Below are positions 1 to 7,239 of a DNA stretch of 49,056 nucleotides, one piece after another; within the stretch, counting starts at the first letter, position 1, and every line of letters starts with the position of its first letter. Under the pieces are notes generated by a model. That model made no database searches, had not been told where the DNA came from, and was given only the letters and a program-made list of their open reading frames with translations. Source of the stretch: Bacillota bacterium (GTDB lineage: Bacteria > Bacillota > Bacilli > Alicyclobacillales > SLC66); NCBI GenBank assembly GCA_021805735.1, contig JAJZEE010000016.1, positions 1 to 49,056 on the forward strand, read 5' to 3'. The translations under genes and the position numbers were made by a program.

Positions 1-1
1 C

Positions 2-979
2 CAGACACAAACTATTCCGTACGGTGGAAAAGGAAGCCAGGCCATTCCCGAATGGTACTCTCAGGCTCAAGCAACGACAGGCGTACACTGGAGCCTTCTC
101 GCCGGACTTGACGTGTACGGGGCGTCAACCAAGCCGCCTGTCGGTGTTTCGCGCCCCAAGAGACAGCCCCATCCAGTCGTAGGCTATCGCTTTACGCAAG
201 CGGAATGGCAGGGGCTGTTCAATCCTGTTCAGGACGATATCAATCCTATGCGCATTGGACTGTTTGGCGGTCGTGGCGCCGACGGTGACAAAGACGGAAA
301 AGCCGATCAAAATGATCCCTACGACCGGGCACGGGCTGTGGCCACATGGTTGAGACACGGCGGAGCAAGCGAGGACGAGCAGGTGAACGTCCTGTGGAAT
401 CACTTCGAGAACGAAGTAGCTGTGCAACGCGTGACAGCCTTGGCCCATGTATTTAGACATTTTGGCACGATTCAGTTAAATGAACGGGCCTTTCCCATTC
501 ATAAACGATACAGCTACTCATATCGAGACACCTGGGGCGAGGGAAGAAGTTTTGGCGGACGCAGAATCCACGAAGGAACAGATATCTTTGCCGGTTATGG
601 AGCGCCGGTTCTGAGTACCTGCTTTGGCTATGTAGAACTTATTGGGTGGAATCGGTTGGGGGGCTGGCGGATCGGACTGCGTTCCGCAGACAACACCTAC
701 TTTTATTATGCCCACCTGTCAAGCTACGCCCGATCTGTGCGTCAGGGAGTCATCGTCAGGCCCGGACAGGTGTTGGGCTATGTGGGAAGCAGCGGTTACG
801 GCAAACCCGGCACGTCAGGAAAATTTCCGCCACATTTGCACTTTGGGATATACCGGGACACGGGAACGAGGGAATGGGCATTTGATCCGTACCCTCTGTT
901 ACGGCAGTGGGAACGCAAAGCACAAGTCATCATCTCACCACCCAAAAAGGGTGAAGAGAAGGCGGACCCCCGTATTTAG
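2..979 (+). CDS. M23-family peptidoglycan endopeptidase, 5' end missing
   Basis: Zinc metallopeptidase expected to cleave peptide cross-links of the cell wall outside the membrane. The reading frame is open from base 2 of the window, so the gene starts upstream; an internal GTG at 113 is not the true start because coding-like sequence (ending GVHWSLLAGLDVYGA) precedes it without a stop. The C-terminal half carries the M23 fold: HEGTD supplies the first zinc His/Asp pair, followed by a YYAHLS segment, a V-x-P-G-Q-V-L-G-Y-V-G strand, and the HLHFG motif with the second catalytic/zinc histidines. The N-terminal half is not a domain I recognise; its lead-in resembles proteins with a lysozyme-like or helical module ahead of the peptidase. 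The gene converges on pstB. The family is clear; the substrate bond and any sporulation role (LytH- or SpoIIQ-like) cannot be told from the sequence. Confidence 0.9.
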   Translation, partial: QTQTIPYGGKGSQAIPEWYSQAQATTGVHWSLLAGLDVYGASTKPPVGVSRPKRQPHPVVGYRFTQAEWQGLFNPVQDDINPMRIGLFGGRGADGDKDGKADQNDPYDRARAVATWLRHGGASEDEQVNVLWNHFENEVAVQRVTALAHVFRHFGTIQLNERAFPIHKRYSYSYRDTWGEGRSFGGRRIHEGTDIFAGYGAPVLSTCFGYVELIGWNRLGGWRIGLRSADNTYFYYAHLSSYARSVRQGVIVRPGQVLGYVGSSGYGKPGTSGKFPPHLHFGIYRDTGTREWAFDPYPLLRQWERKAQVIISPPKKGEEKADPRI

Positions 980-1008
980 CATGTCGCTCGAAAGGGGTCC
1001 CCATTTTT
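964..1008. terminator. candidate terminator hairpin between M23 gene and pstB
   Basis: GGACCCC (964-970) pairs with GGGGTCC (994-1000) across a 23-nt loop and is followed on the + strand by a short T run (1003-1008). It overlaps the last codons and stop of the M23 gene and lies just beyond the end of pstB, where a terminator between convergent genes is expected. The loop is long, so strength is uncertain. Confidence 0.45.
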
Positions 1009-1019
1009 GAACAACCTCT

Positions 1020-1772
1020 TTAGCCGAATCTCCCCGTCACGTAGTCTGCTGTGCGTTTGTCTTGCGGCGTTGTAAACAGCGCCGTTGTCGTTCCCTGTTC
1101 GATCATTTCGCCCTCCAGAAAAAATGCGGTCTTATCCGCAACTCGTGCAGCCTGCTGCAAGTTATGGGTAACGATGACGATCGTGTACTGGCGCTTCAAC
1201 TCTTCGATCAACTCTTCAATAACAAGCGTGGACAGCGGATCCAGCGTTGAAGCGGGTTCGTCCATGAGCACCGCAACCGGATCTATCGCGAGCGCCCGGG
1301 CAATGCACAATCGCTGCTGCTGACCTAATGAAAGGGCGCTGCTGTATAAGTGCAACCGATCCTTTACTTCATCCCAGAGCGCCGCCCGCCTCAACGCCTG
1401 TTCTGCAGACTCCGCCAGTTTGGCGCGATTGCGTAAGCCGTGCAACCGTAATCCAGCCGCCACATTGTCAAATATAGACATCGTCGGAAAGGGATTGGGC
1501 CGATGAAAGATCATGGCCACCGAACGTCTCACCTCTGTCGGATCCATATCGTATACACTGTGTCCATCAAGCAGCACCTCTCCGGACATCGTGGCGCCGG
1601 GCGTGGTTTCGTGCAGCCGGTTCAGGCAGCGAATGAACGTCGACTTCCCACACCCGGGCGGCCCGATGATGGCTGTGACCTGATTGACCGGCATGTGAAG
1701 CGTGACTTCCCGCAGAATCACCTGTTCGTTGAACCGTGCTGAAATAGCCCTCGCTTCCAACGCTTTACCCAT
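1020..1772 (-). CDS. pstB: phosphate ABC transporter ATP-binding protein (PstB-like)
   Basis: ATPase of a Pst-type high-affinity phosphate importer, cytoplasmic face of the membrane. Start chosen at ATG 1772 because AGGAGGT (1781-1787) lies 8 nt upstream; the frame is open further upstream but that part overlaps pstA. Walker A is GPPGCGKS, Walker B VLMDEPAST, and the H-loop His is in IVTHN. The PstB hallmark PNPFPTMS follows the Q-loop. Two departures are visible: the usual Q-loop glutamine (VFQ-x-PNPFP) is histidine (IFHRPNPFP), and the signature LSGGQQQR reads LSLGQQQR. Family assignment rests on the pstC-pstA-pstB order as well as PNPFP. It is the last gene of the operon, 13 nt after pstA; no phoU follows. 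Confidence 0.85.
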   Translation of the reverse strand: MGKALEARAISARFNEQVILREVTLHMPVNQVTAIIGPPGCGKSTFIRCLNRLHETTPGATMSGEVLLDGHSVYDMDPTEVRRSVAMIFHRPNPFPTMSIFDNVAAGLRLHGLRNRAKLAESAEQALRRAALWDEVKDRLHLYSSALSLGQQQRLCIARALAIDPVAVLMDEPASTLDPLSTLVIEELIEELKRQYTIVIVTHNLQQAARVADKTAFFLEGEMIEQGTTTALFTTPQDKRTADYVTGRFG

Positions 1773-1785
1773 CGCGCAATACCTC

Positions 1786-2613
1786 CTACCACCTGTCAGG
1801 CCGACCGACCCACCGCGCCAATCCATATATGGTCATAATGGTCACCAGTAATATCAGAGCCTCAACATACGCGATCTGATGAGGAAACGATCCTCCATGT
1901 GTCAGATCGCTGTACAGACGCAACGGCAGGGGCTGGAACCCCAGGCTTCCTTTAGATGCCGTTCCTCCATCGAGGATGATCAGAAGCGGCGCTGCTTCGC
2001 CAGCCATTCGCGCTACAACAAACAGCAGAGCAGTGACAAGACTTTTATGAGCGATAGGGAGAACTGTCGCAAATATGGTCTGTATTCTGGAGGCTCCCAA
2101 AGCCAGTGACCCTTCTATGTAGGCGACAGGAACTGCGACCAGCACTTGATCAGCCGTCCGCACGACAACAGGCAGCATGCATAAAACAAGCGCGAGAACT
2201 CCGGCCACCAGTGAAGAGACACCTGACAGCAGGGCGAACAAAACCATCCCGGCGAGGATGGACGGCACCCCGGACAAAATATCCACAGTGAAGCGAATCG
2301 CGCGCCCCACACGCAACCCTGCATACTGCGAACTGTAGATCGCAGCCGCGACGCCCAGGAACACAGCGATTGCCGACGACGACGCTGTGGTAACAAGCGA
2401 CTGTGCAAATGCATTGACCAGCACTGCGCTCGCGACGCCGCGACTGAGTGGGGCGTCAGACAAACTGATCAGGGCGGCAATCCCGTGAAAGCCAATTGAC
2501 CATAGCAGACTCAACAGAGGCAGCACGGCCAAACTGGTCATGACTGACAGGACGCTGACAAATAACGCATTTTTCAATTTTCGCATGGTTTTGTACGATA
2601 CTCTGGTCACCAT
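1786..2613 (-). CDS. pstA: phosphate ABC transporter permease PstA
   Basis: Inner-membrane permease subunit of the Pst importer; 275 aa, normal for the family. About six hydrophobic segments, the first at residues ~15-42. The permease-ATPase coupling (EAA) loop is visible as a segment with EGSLALGASRIQTIF and the following LPIAHKSL. The sequence VPSILAGMVLFALL matches the conserved PstA/PstC core 'GVPSI' helix. It starts at ATG 2613 inside the end of pstC (7-nt overlap), so the two are translationally coupled, and it ends 13 nt before the pstB start. Works with PstC as the transmembrane pore. Confidence 0.92.
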   Translation of the reverse strand: MVTRVSYKTMRKLKNALFVSVLSVMTSLAVLPLLSLLWSIGFHGIAALISLSDAPLSRGVASAVLVNAFAQSLVTTASSSAIAVFLGVAAAIYSSQYAGLRVGRAIRFTVDILSGVPSILAGMVLFALLSGVSSLVAGVLALVLCMLPVVVRTADQVLVAVPVAYIEGSLALGASRIQTIFATVLPIAHKSLVTALLFVVARMAGEAAPLLIILDGGTASKGSLGFQPLPLRLYSDLTHGGSFPHQIAYVEALILLVTIMTIYGLARWVGRPDRW

Positions 2614-3521
2614 GGCTGAAACCTGGGCGAAATCGCTTCACGTACGATGTAGGAGCGCCCCAGACCGTAAAAGACTGTGGTAATTAAAAACAACAGCAGT
2701 CCAATCTCATATAAAGCCGCCGTTTGCAACGGCGACGCGGATCCTGTCAAGGTATGCGCAAGCATGCTTGCCAATGAGTCGGCCCGCGCGAACAGCGACC
2801 CTCCGATGCGCGGTTGATCGCCGATGACCAAAGATACCGCGACAGCTTCCCCGAACGCCCGCGCCAAGCCCAGATACAGCGATCCAAGAATACCTTTGCG
2901 CACAAACGGCATCACAGCCAGAGCCACCGTTTCCTGTCGCGTCGCCCCGAGCGCTATGGCGGCCTCCGCGATGTCCTTGGGGGCGCTCGCAATCGCTTCT
3001 CGTGTCACGGCGACAACCGTCGGCATCACCATAACTCCCAGCACTACGCCCGCGGCCAACACGCCGAAACCACTCACTGCAAATTCTCCTGAAGGCCCTC
3101 CCGCCTGCCCGGACCATCGCCCGAAAAGCGGCGCCACCACGAGCAGCGCCCAGACGCCGTATACGACGCTTGGAATCACAGCCAGTATCTCAAGCAGAAG
3201 CGAAATCACTGATCTGAGCCATCGAACGCCGATTTGCGTCAAGCTCACTGCCGTCGTTACACCGATCACGCCAGCCAGCAACAGAGCTATGACCGCTGTG
3301 AGAAATGACCCGTAAAAGAGCGGCAGAGCGCCATATTGGCGGCGTGCTGGATCCCACACTGGCGTCCACAAAAACGATAGGCCGAACTGCCTGATGGATG
3401 GAACAGACTCGACAATCAGGGTCGTCACACTGAGGATCCCCGTTCCGATCACGACGAGAACGCAAACTGCGAGGACGCCGGCAAATAGTCCATTCCACCC
3501 TTGCGCACTAACCCGTTTCAT
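2607..3521 (-). CDS. pstC: phosphate ABC transporter permease PstC
   Basis: Second permease subunit of the Pst phosphate importer; 304 aa. N-terminal transmembrane helix at residues ~11-35, a periplasmic-side loop containing FLWTPVWDP (characteristic of PstC), then five more helices. The coupling loop is EAAIALGATRQETV. It is the first gene of pstC-A-B. Normally pstS, encoding the phosphate-binding lipoprotein, precedes pstC; here the upstream neighbour is a small unrelated acidic protein, so the binding protein must be encoded elsewhere. The Shine-Dalgarno site ahead of ATG 3521 is weak (GGAG). A short GTTCCC/GGGAAC hairpin (3561-3578) lies in the leader. Confidence 0.92.
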   Translation of the reverse strand: MKRVSAQGWNGLFAGVLAVCVLVVIGTGILSVTTLIVESVPSIRQFGLSFLWTPVWDPARRQYGALPLFYGSFLTAVIALLLAGVIGVTTAVSLTQIGVRWLRSVISLLLEILAVIPSVVYGVWALLVVAPLFGRWSGQAGGPSGEFAVSGFGVLAAGVVLGVMVMPTVVAVTREAIASAPKDIAEAAIALGATRQETVALAVMPFVRKGILGSLYLGLARAFGEAVAVSLVIGDQPRIGGSLFARADSLASMLAHTLTGSASPLQTAALYEIGLLLFLITTVFYGLGRSYIVREAISPRFQPW

Positions 3522-3670
3522 GCTCCACGGACGTCCTCTCTGTAGATAACAGCGTCAGGGGTTCCCCCTAATGGGAACGAAGTCTTGATGATTGACCACT
3601 TCATTGTAAAAGAGGTTGTCTCTGATAATCAATATGTAAAGGGGATGGGTTACCGCCCCACCCCTCCGTT

Positions 3671-3886
3671 TCAATCGTCAGTCGCTTCCACATCGTGTTG
3701 CGGATGCATAAACCGCTCAGCGACCATGTTGGTCTGGGGCCCTTGCACTGCCTCTTCGGTGACCGCCTGACGGTTCCCCGGATCGCCTTCGTTCACCCAA
3801 TCATCGCCTGCCATGATACTGGGGTCGATATCAGCCGTCCAGTGATCGAGCGGAGTTTCAAGCCAGGGCAATTTCTTCTCGTCCAT
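3671..3886 (-). CDS. small acidic hypothetical protein, 71 aa
   Basis: No family recognised. The start ATG 3886 has a good Shine-Dalgarno site (GGGAGGCG) 6 nt upstream, which is the main reason to call it real. The product is hydrophilic and acidic, begins MDEKKLPWLETPLDHWT, contains a DDWVNEGDPGNRQAVTEEAVQGPQ stretch (interrupted here for length: DDWVNEGDPGN then RQAVTEEAVQGPQ) and ends in HPQHDVEATDD. There is no signal peptide or membrane segment. Low-complexity, Gln/Asn/Asp-rich composition would suit a small spore or stress protein, but that is a guess. It lies about 150 nt upstream of pstC on the same strand; whether they are co-transcribed is unclear. Confidence 0.6.
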   Translation of the reverse strand: MDEKKLPWLETPLDHWTADIDPSIMAGDDWVNEGDPGNRQAVTEEAVQGPQTNMVAERFMHPQHDVEATDD

Positions 3887-4006
3887 ATGATCGCCTCCCT
3901 ACCGATAGGATGTCCGTTGCGCCGTGACATATGTTGACCCCTTGTTCCATATACATGGCACTGAGCTTGGCTTTCGATATTGATTAGGAAGAAGGTGACC
4001 ATACCA

Positions 4007-4411
4007 ATGACGGAAGGTACCACGCCAGCACAGCCGCTGCAGCCTCTGCCAGCCGAGAAAAGTTATGCGCGCGCCACTGGTTGGATCTATTTGATATTAT
4101 CCGGAGCAGGCCTGTTTACCAATAATCTTTGGCACATGATCAATCTTTCTGGAAGCATGACGATGATTCACCTGGCCATCGGCGTCACCGGCCTGACTGT
4201 CGCCCGTCAGGGTGGAGCCCGCGCTCACCGAGTATACAATATTCTCCTCGGTTTTATCCTCACGACATGGGGCGTGACCGGAACATGGGCCCCAACTGCT
4301 TTGGTTCCTTACCCGCTGCCACTGGAAAACGCCCTGCATGTACTGACCGGCATCTGGGGCTTTTATGGGGCTGGGTCTGTTTTATGGAGTCGTGTCTCGC
4401 GTAAATCTTGA
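4007..4411 (+). CDS. small four-helix membrane protein, DUF4383-like
   Basis: 134-aa integral membrane protein with four hydrophobic segments (residues ~22-44, 53-66, 77-95, 106-124). The pattern of a WHMINLSGSMTMIHLAIGVTG segment (histidines at the starts of helices; WHMINL and IHLAIGVTGL) followed by an R-Y/V-N-x-L-L-G-F motif resembles the DUF4383 family, whose function is unknown. Start ATG 4007 chosen for the GAAGGTG site about 11 nt upstream; TTG 3980 and GTG 3995 are upstream in-frame alternatives without better sites. It is followed 47 nt later by the CBS-domain gene on the same strand, possibly in one transcript. Confidence 0.65.
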   Translation: MTEGTTPAQPLQPLPAEKSYARATGWIYLILSGAGLFTNNLWHMINLSGSMTMIHLAIGVTGLTVARQGGARAHRVYNILLGFILTTWGVTGTWAPTALVPYPLPLENALHVLTGIWGFYGAGSVLWSRVSRKS

Positions 4412-4458
4412 GAAACTGGCGCACACTATCCCCGATCCATCAATAAGGGGGTAAAAGG

Positions 4459-4884
4459 ATGAAAATTCGCGATCTCATGACGACAAACGTCGCCACATGT
4501 TCCAGAAACGCGACTGTTGTTGAGGCGGCCCGTCAAATGCAGTCGCAAAATGTCGGTTCGGTGCCCGTGGTAAACGGCGACAGGCTCGCGGGTATTATCA
4601 CGGATCGGGACATCGTTGTCAACTGCGTGGCAAAAGGCGGGGACTGCGCCACAGCGACCGTAGAATCGTGCATGACAACCAATCCGGTAACGGTCACCCC
4701 GGAAACTGACGCTCTCGAAGCCGCGCTGCTGATGGCGTCTGAGCAGATCCGACGCCTTCCAGTGGTCGAGAATGGTAAACTGATCGGAATCTGCTCGCTG
4801 GGCGACCTGGCTGTTGTCGACATTCACGTCAATGAGGCTGGTGAAGCGCTTAGCGGCATCTCCGAGCAGTCGAGAGTTCACTGA
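4459..4884 (+). CDS. CBS-domain pair protein
   Basis: 141-aa cytoplasmic protein consisting of two tandem CBS domains (residues ~1-60 and ~66-125) and little else. The first begins IRDLMTTNVATCSRNATVVEAA and contains the GIITDRDIV motif; the second has MTTNPVTVTPETDALEAA and ends IGICSLGDLAV. (Segments here are abbreviated: IRDLMTTNV, TVVEAARQM, GIITDRDIV.) Stand-alone CBS pairs bind adenine nucleotides or similar ligands and act as energy or stress sensors; the partner here is unknown. A GGGGG-rich site ahead of ATG 4459 gives a plausible Shine-Dalgarno. A strong hairpin follows the gene. Confidence 0.9.
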   Translation: MKIRDLMTTNVATCSRNATVVEAARQMQSQNVGSVPVVNGDRLAGIITDRDIVVNCVAKGGDCATATVESCMTTNPVTVTPETDALEAALLMASEQIRRLPVVENGKLIGICSLGDLAVVDIHVNEAGEALSGISEQSRVH

Positions 4885-4913
4885 CCACAAAAGGAAGCAA
4901 ACACGTACATGCA

Positions 4914-4943
4914 GGGGCGTCGGGTGAACGGCTGACGCCCCCT
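4914..4943 (+). terminator. terminator-like hairpin after the CBS gene
   Basis: Perfect 8-bp stem GGGGCGTC (4914-4921) / GACGCCCC (4934-4941) with a 12-nt loop, 30 nt after the CBS stop codon. The trailing sequence is only CCTTTGG, so it is a weak intrinsic terminator or a transcript-end stabiliser. Confidence 0.5.
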
Positions 4944-4981
4944 TTGGCGTACGTGCAAAGAAATCCTCTGACACAGAAGGC

Positions 4982-5004
4982 GCCCCCGCGATGCGGGGGC
5001 TTTG
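4982..5004. terminator. GC-rich hairpin between convergent CBS and SASP genes
   Basis: GCCCCCGC (4982-4989) pairs with GCGGGGGC (4993-5000) around a 3-nt loop, followed on the + strand by TTTG. It sits 34 nt beyond the end of the SASP gene and could terminate transcription from either side. Confidence 0.55.
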
Positions 5005-5033
5005 TAAACAGGTGATGTGCGATTGTCTGGCGC

Positions 5034-5249
5034 TTACTGACGACCGGCGAGTTGCTGCTCGGCCAACGCGACGAGTTTCCGAGTGATATGACCACCAATC
5101 GTACCCGTGTCGCGCGTAGTCATGGTTCCCCAGTAGCCGTCTTGAGGGGGTTGAATGCCAAGTTCTCCGGCTACTTCGTACTTCAACTGATCCAATGCGC
5201 GGCCTGCGCTTTTAATAAGAAGCGTGTTGGATTTTTGTCCTTGTGCCAC
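5034..5249 (-). CDS. alpha/beta-type small acid-soluble spore protein
   Basis: 71-aa DNA-binding spore protein that coats the forespore chromosome and is degraded at germination. The family core is obvious: a segment ending LDQLKYEVAGELGI, then a DGYWGTMTTRDTGTIGGH region and a C-terminal MTRKLVALAEQ-like helix (here ITRKLVALAEQQ). The GPR protease site is expected at the KYEVAGELG stretch, which matches the family's K(Y/F)E-I/V-A-x-E-x-G motif. GTG 5249 is chosen as start because AAGGAGG (5259-5265) is 9 nt upstream; GTG 5258 would overlap that site. Presence of this gene marks the organism as an endospore former. A -10-like ATACTA upstream would fit forespore sigma-G control. Confidence 0.93.
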   Translation of the reverse strand: MAQGQKSNTLLIKSAGRALDQLKYEVAGELGIQPPQDGYWGTMTTRDTGTIGGHITRKLVALAEQQLAGRQ

Positions 5250-5269
5250 GCTTACCACCTCCTTCGTGC

Positions 5270-5276
5270 TAGTATT
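5270..5276 (-). promoter_or_regulatory. possible sigma-G -10 element for the SASP gene
   Basis: On the minus strand AATACTA matches the ATnnTA core of sigma-G -10 elements and lies about 20 nt ahead of the GTG start. I could not find a good matching -35 element, so this is weak. Confidence 0.25.
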
Positions 5277-5317
5277 TTGCCCGCTTCGAAGGAGAGTACA
5301 CTGTTACTTTCTGGTCC

Positions 5318-6448
5318 TTAGCGATCCGCCAGCGGAATATAGGCGCGCTTCTTTATTCCCACGTACTCAGCGCGCGGTCGGATGAGTCGATTATTGCGAT
5401 ATTGTTCCAGGACGTGGGCAGTCCATCCCGAGACGCGGCTCACCGCAAACACCGGAGTAAAAACGTGAACTGGAATGCCCATCATGTAATACGTGGACGC
5501 CGAGTAAAAATCGACATTCGGATTCAGGTGCTTCCGTTCTTTGACGACTCGTTCTACAATCTGCGACATTTCGTAATAAGAGGTGTCGCCGGCGCGCTCG
5601 CCCATCTCCCTTGACATGCGCCGCAGATGCGTGGCGCGCGGATCCTCGGTATGGTATACGCGATGGCCGAATCCCATGATCCGCCGCTTGTCGGCCAGCG
5701 CTTGTTGAATCCACGCTTCGGCTTTCGCCTTGTCGCCGATTTCCTTGAGCATCAGCATAACCTGTTCGTTGGCGCCCCCATGCAGCGGGCCTTTCAGCGT
5801 TCCGACGGCAGACACGATCGCCGAATAAATATCAGATAATGTCGCCGCAGTCACGCGGGCCGAAAAAGTCGACGCGTTCAATTCGTGATCGGCGTGCAAA
5901 ATGAGGGCGATCTCAAATGCGCGCATCGTATAGTCATCAGGTTCCTTGCCCATCAACATATAGAGGAAATTCCCGGCGTGATTCAGCCTGTCATTTGGCG
6001 CGAGCGGTTCCTGGTCATTTCTGTAACGCTCAATCGCCGCGACCATGGTCGCGACTTGCGCAACCAGACGCGAAGCTTTACGAACGCTGGCATCATATGA
6101 AGTATCCACGTCATCCGGGTCGTATAGCCCCGCTATCGAGACCAGCGTACGCAACATTTCCATTACGTTTCCCGTTTTCGGAAGTTCGTGCAAGGCGCGC
6201 AAGACTTCCGGACTGAGCGCTCGGTCGGCGCGCAGGGCGTGATCAAACGCGGCCAGCTGTTCCTTTCCAGGGAGTTCCCCGTGCCATAAGAGATATACGA
6301 CTTCCTCAAACGTAGATCCGCCTTTGATCAGATCGTGAATATCATACCCGCGATATACGAGGCGTCCTTCTTCACCGTCGATAAAACAAATCTCGGAAGA
6401 TAGCGCAACCACATCCTCCAACCCCTCAACAAACTGGGTATCGGACAT
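5318..6448 (-). CDS. citZ: citrate synthase (or 2-methylcitrate synthase)
   Basis: 376-aa enzyme condensing oxaloacetate with acetyl-CoA (or propionyl-CoA) in the cytoplasm; first step of the TCA cycle. Catalytic residues of the citrate synthase fold are visible: His in LKGPLHGGANE, His in GFGHRVYHTEDPR, and Asp in NPNVDFYSA. The N-terminal ICFIDGEEGRLVYRGYDIHDL region is typical of the short Gram-positive/archaeal type II-like enzymes. The sequence alone cannot exclude a 2-methylcitrate preference; no prpB/prpD or icd/mdh neighbours are present. ATG 6448 has a GGAGGG site 7 nt upstream, and a TATAAT promoter lies about 50 nt further up. Confidence 0.93.
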   Translation of the reverse strand: MSDTQFVEGLEDVVALSSEICFIDGEEGRLVYRGYDIHDLIKGGSTFEEVVYLLWHGELPGKEQLAAFDHALRADRALSPEVLRALHELPKTGNVMEMLRTLVSIAGLYDPDDVDTSYDASVRKASRLVAQVATMVAAIERYRNDQEPLAPNDRLNHAGNFLYMLMGKEPDDYTMRAFEIALILHADHELNASTFSARVTAATLSDIYSAIVSAVGTLKGPLHGGANEQVMLMLKEIGDKAKAEAWIQQALADKRRIMGFGHRVYHTEDPRATHLRRMSREMGERAGDTSYYEMSQIVERVVKERKHLNPNVDFYSASTYYMMGIPVHVFTPVFAVSRVSGWTAHVLEQYRNNRLIRPRAEYVGIKKRAYIPLADR

Positions 6449-6497
6449 ATATTTCCCTCCAAACAGGTCAGTTTAGCAAACCGTTTTTACCCATATC

Positions 6498-6525
6498 ATT
6501 ATACTCCTTCGAGTGAAATGTACAA
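6498..6525 (-). promoter_or_regulatory. sigma-A-type promoter for citZ
   Basis: Minus strand: TTGTAC (6525-6520), 16-nt spacer, perfect TATAAT (6503-6498). The predicted start is near 6491, giving a leader of about 43 nt. Confidence 0.55.
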
Positions 6526-6587
6526 CCAAGTCGACAGGGTCAACCGGATCACTGGACCGACCACTCGAACTGTCTCTGATACACCAT

Positions 6588-7238
6588 CTATGCTTCCTGG
6601 GTCAAGCCGTGTGTGAGCGCATACACGGCTGCCTGCGTGCGATCTGTCACTTCAAGTTTCGCCAGAATGTTGCTGACATGGGTTTTGACTGTCTTCAGAC
6701 CGATAAACAGCTCATCGCCGATCTCCTGATTGGACTTCCCTCTTGCCAGCAACCGCAACACATCCAGTTCCCGTTCGGTTAGCAACGACATGGTCGCGCG
6801 CGCGCGCATGCCCTTGGCCATGGCCTGCATGGCTTCAGCGTCGAACGTCGCGCGCCCGGCGAACACCCCGCGGATGGCCGCCACAATTTCATTCGGATCG
6901 GACGTCTTTAGCAAGTAGCCTGCCGCGCCGGCCTCCATGGCTGGCAGGACGTGAGCCGCGTCGATAAAACTGGTCAGGACGATCACCCGCGCCCGTTCGT
7001 CGTTACGCCTGATGCGCTGGAGCGCCTCCACCCCATCCACGGGAACCATATGTAAATCAAGGAGTGTGACATCCGGTCTCACTCTTGCAAATTCGGCGAT
7101 CGCGCTCTCCCCGTCCTGCGCCTCCCCAACGACCTCAATGTCCGATTCCAGGCTCAGATACGCTCGCAGTCCGCGCCTCACCACCTGATGGTCATCCACA
7201 ATCAGGACACGGATTGTGCTCTGACGATCTCTCTCCAT
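6588..7238 (-). CDS. liaR: LuxR-family response regulator (LiaR-like)
   Basis: 216-aa NarL/FixJ-type regulator. Receiver domain residues ~7-122: acidic pair in VLIVDDHQVV, phospho-acceptor Asp in VTLLDLHM, Thr/Ser in VIVLTSF, Lys in YLLKTSD. C-terminal LuxR helix-turn-helix (~150-210) with LTERELDVLRLLARGKSNQE and the recognition region LKTVKTHVSNIL. Start at ATG 7238 because AAGGAGG lies 9 nt upstream (7248-7254); longer in-frame extension overlaps the kinase gene. It follows the sensor kinase by a 1-nt gap and the LiaF-like gene, which identifies a LiaFSR/VraTSR three-component cell-envelope stress system. Confidence 0.9.
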   Translation of the reverse strand: MERDRQSTIRVLIVDDHQVVRRGLRAYLSLESDIEVVGEAQDGESAIAEFARVRPDVTLLDLHMVPVDGVEALQRIRRNDERARVIVLTSFIDAAHVLPAMEAGAAGYLLKTSDPNEIVAAIRGVFAGRATFDAEAMQAMAKGMRARATMSLLTERELDVLRLLARGKSNQEIGDELFIGLKTVKTHVSNILAKLEVTDRTQAAVYALTHGLTQEA

Positions 7239-7239
7239 G

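Noticed and set aside
2824-3315. Long + strand ORF (163 codons) opposite pstC
   Set aside because: It is the antisense of a well-supported gene in a GC-rich genome, with low-complexity composition and no ribosome site.
3600-3660. PhoP-like TTTACA repeats upstream of pstC
   Set aside because: Two TTTACA words and a TTATCA occur on the minus strand, but spacing is irregular (not 11-bp direct repeats), so I do not call a PHO box.
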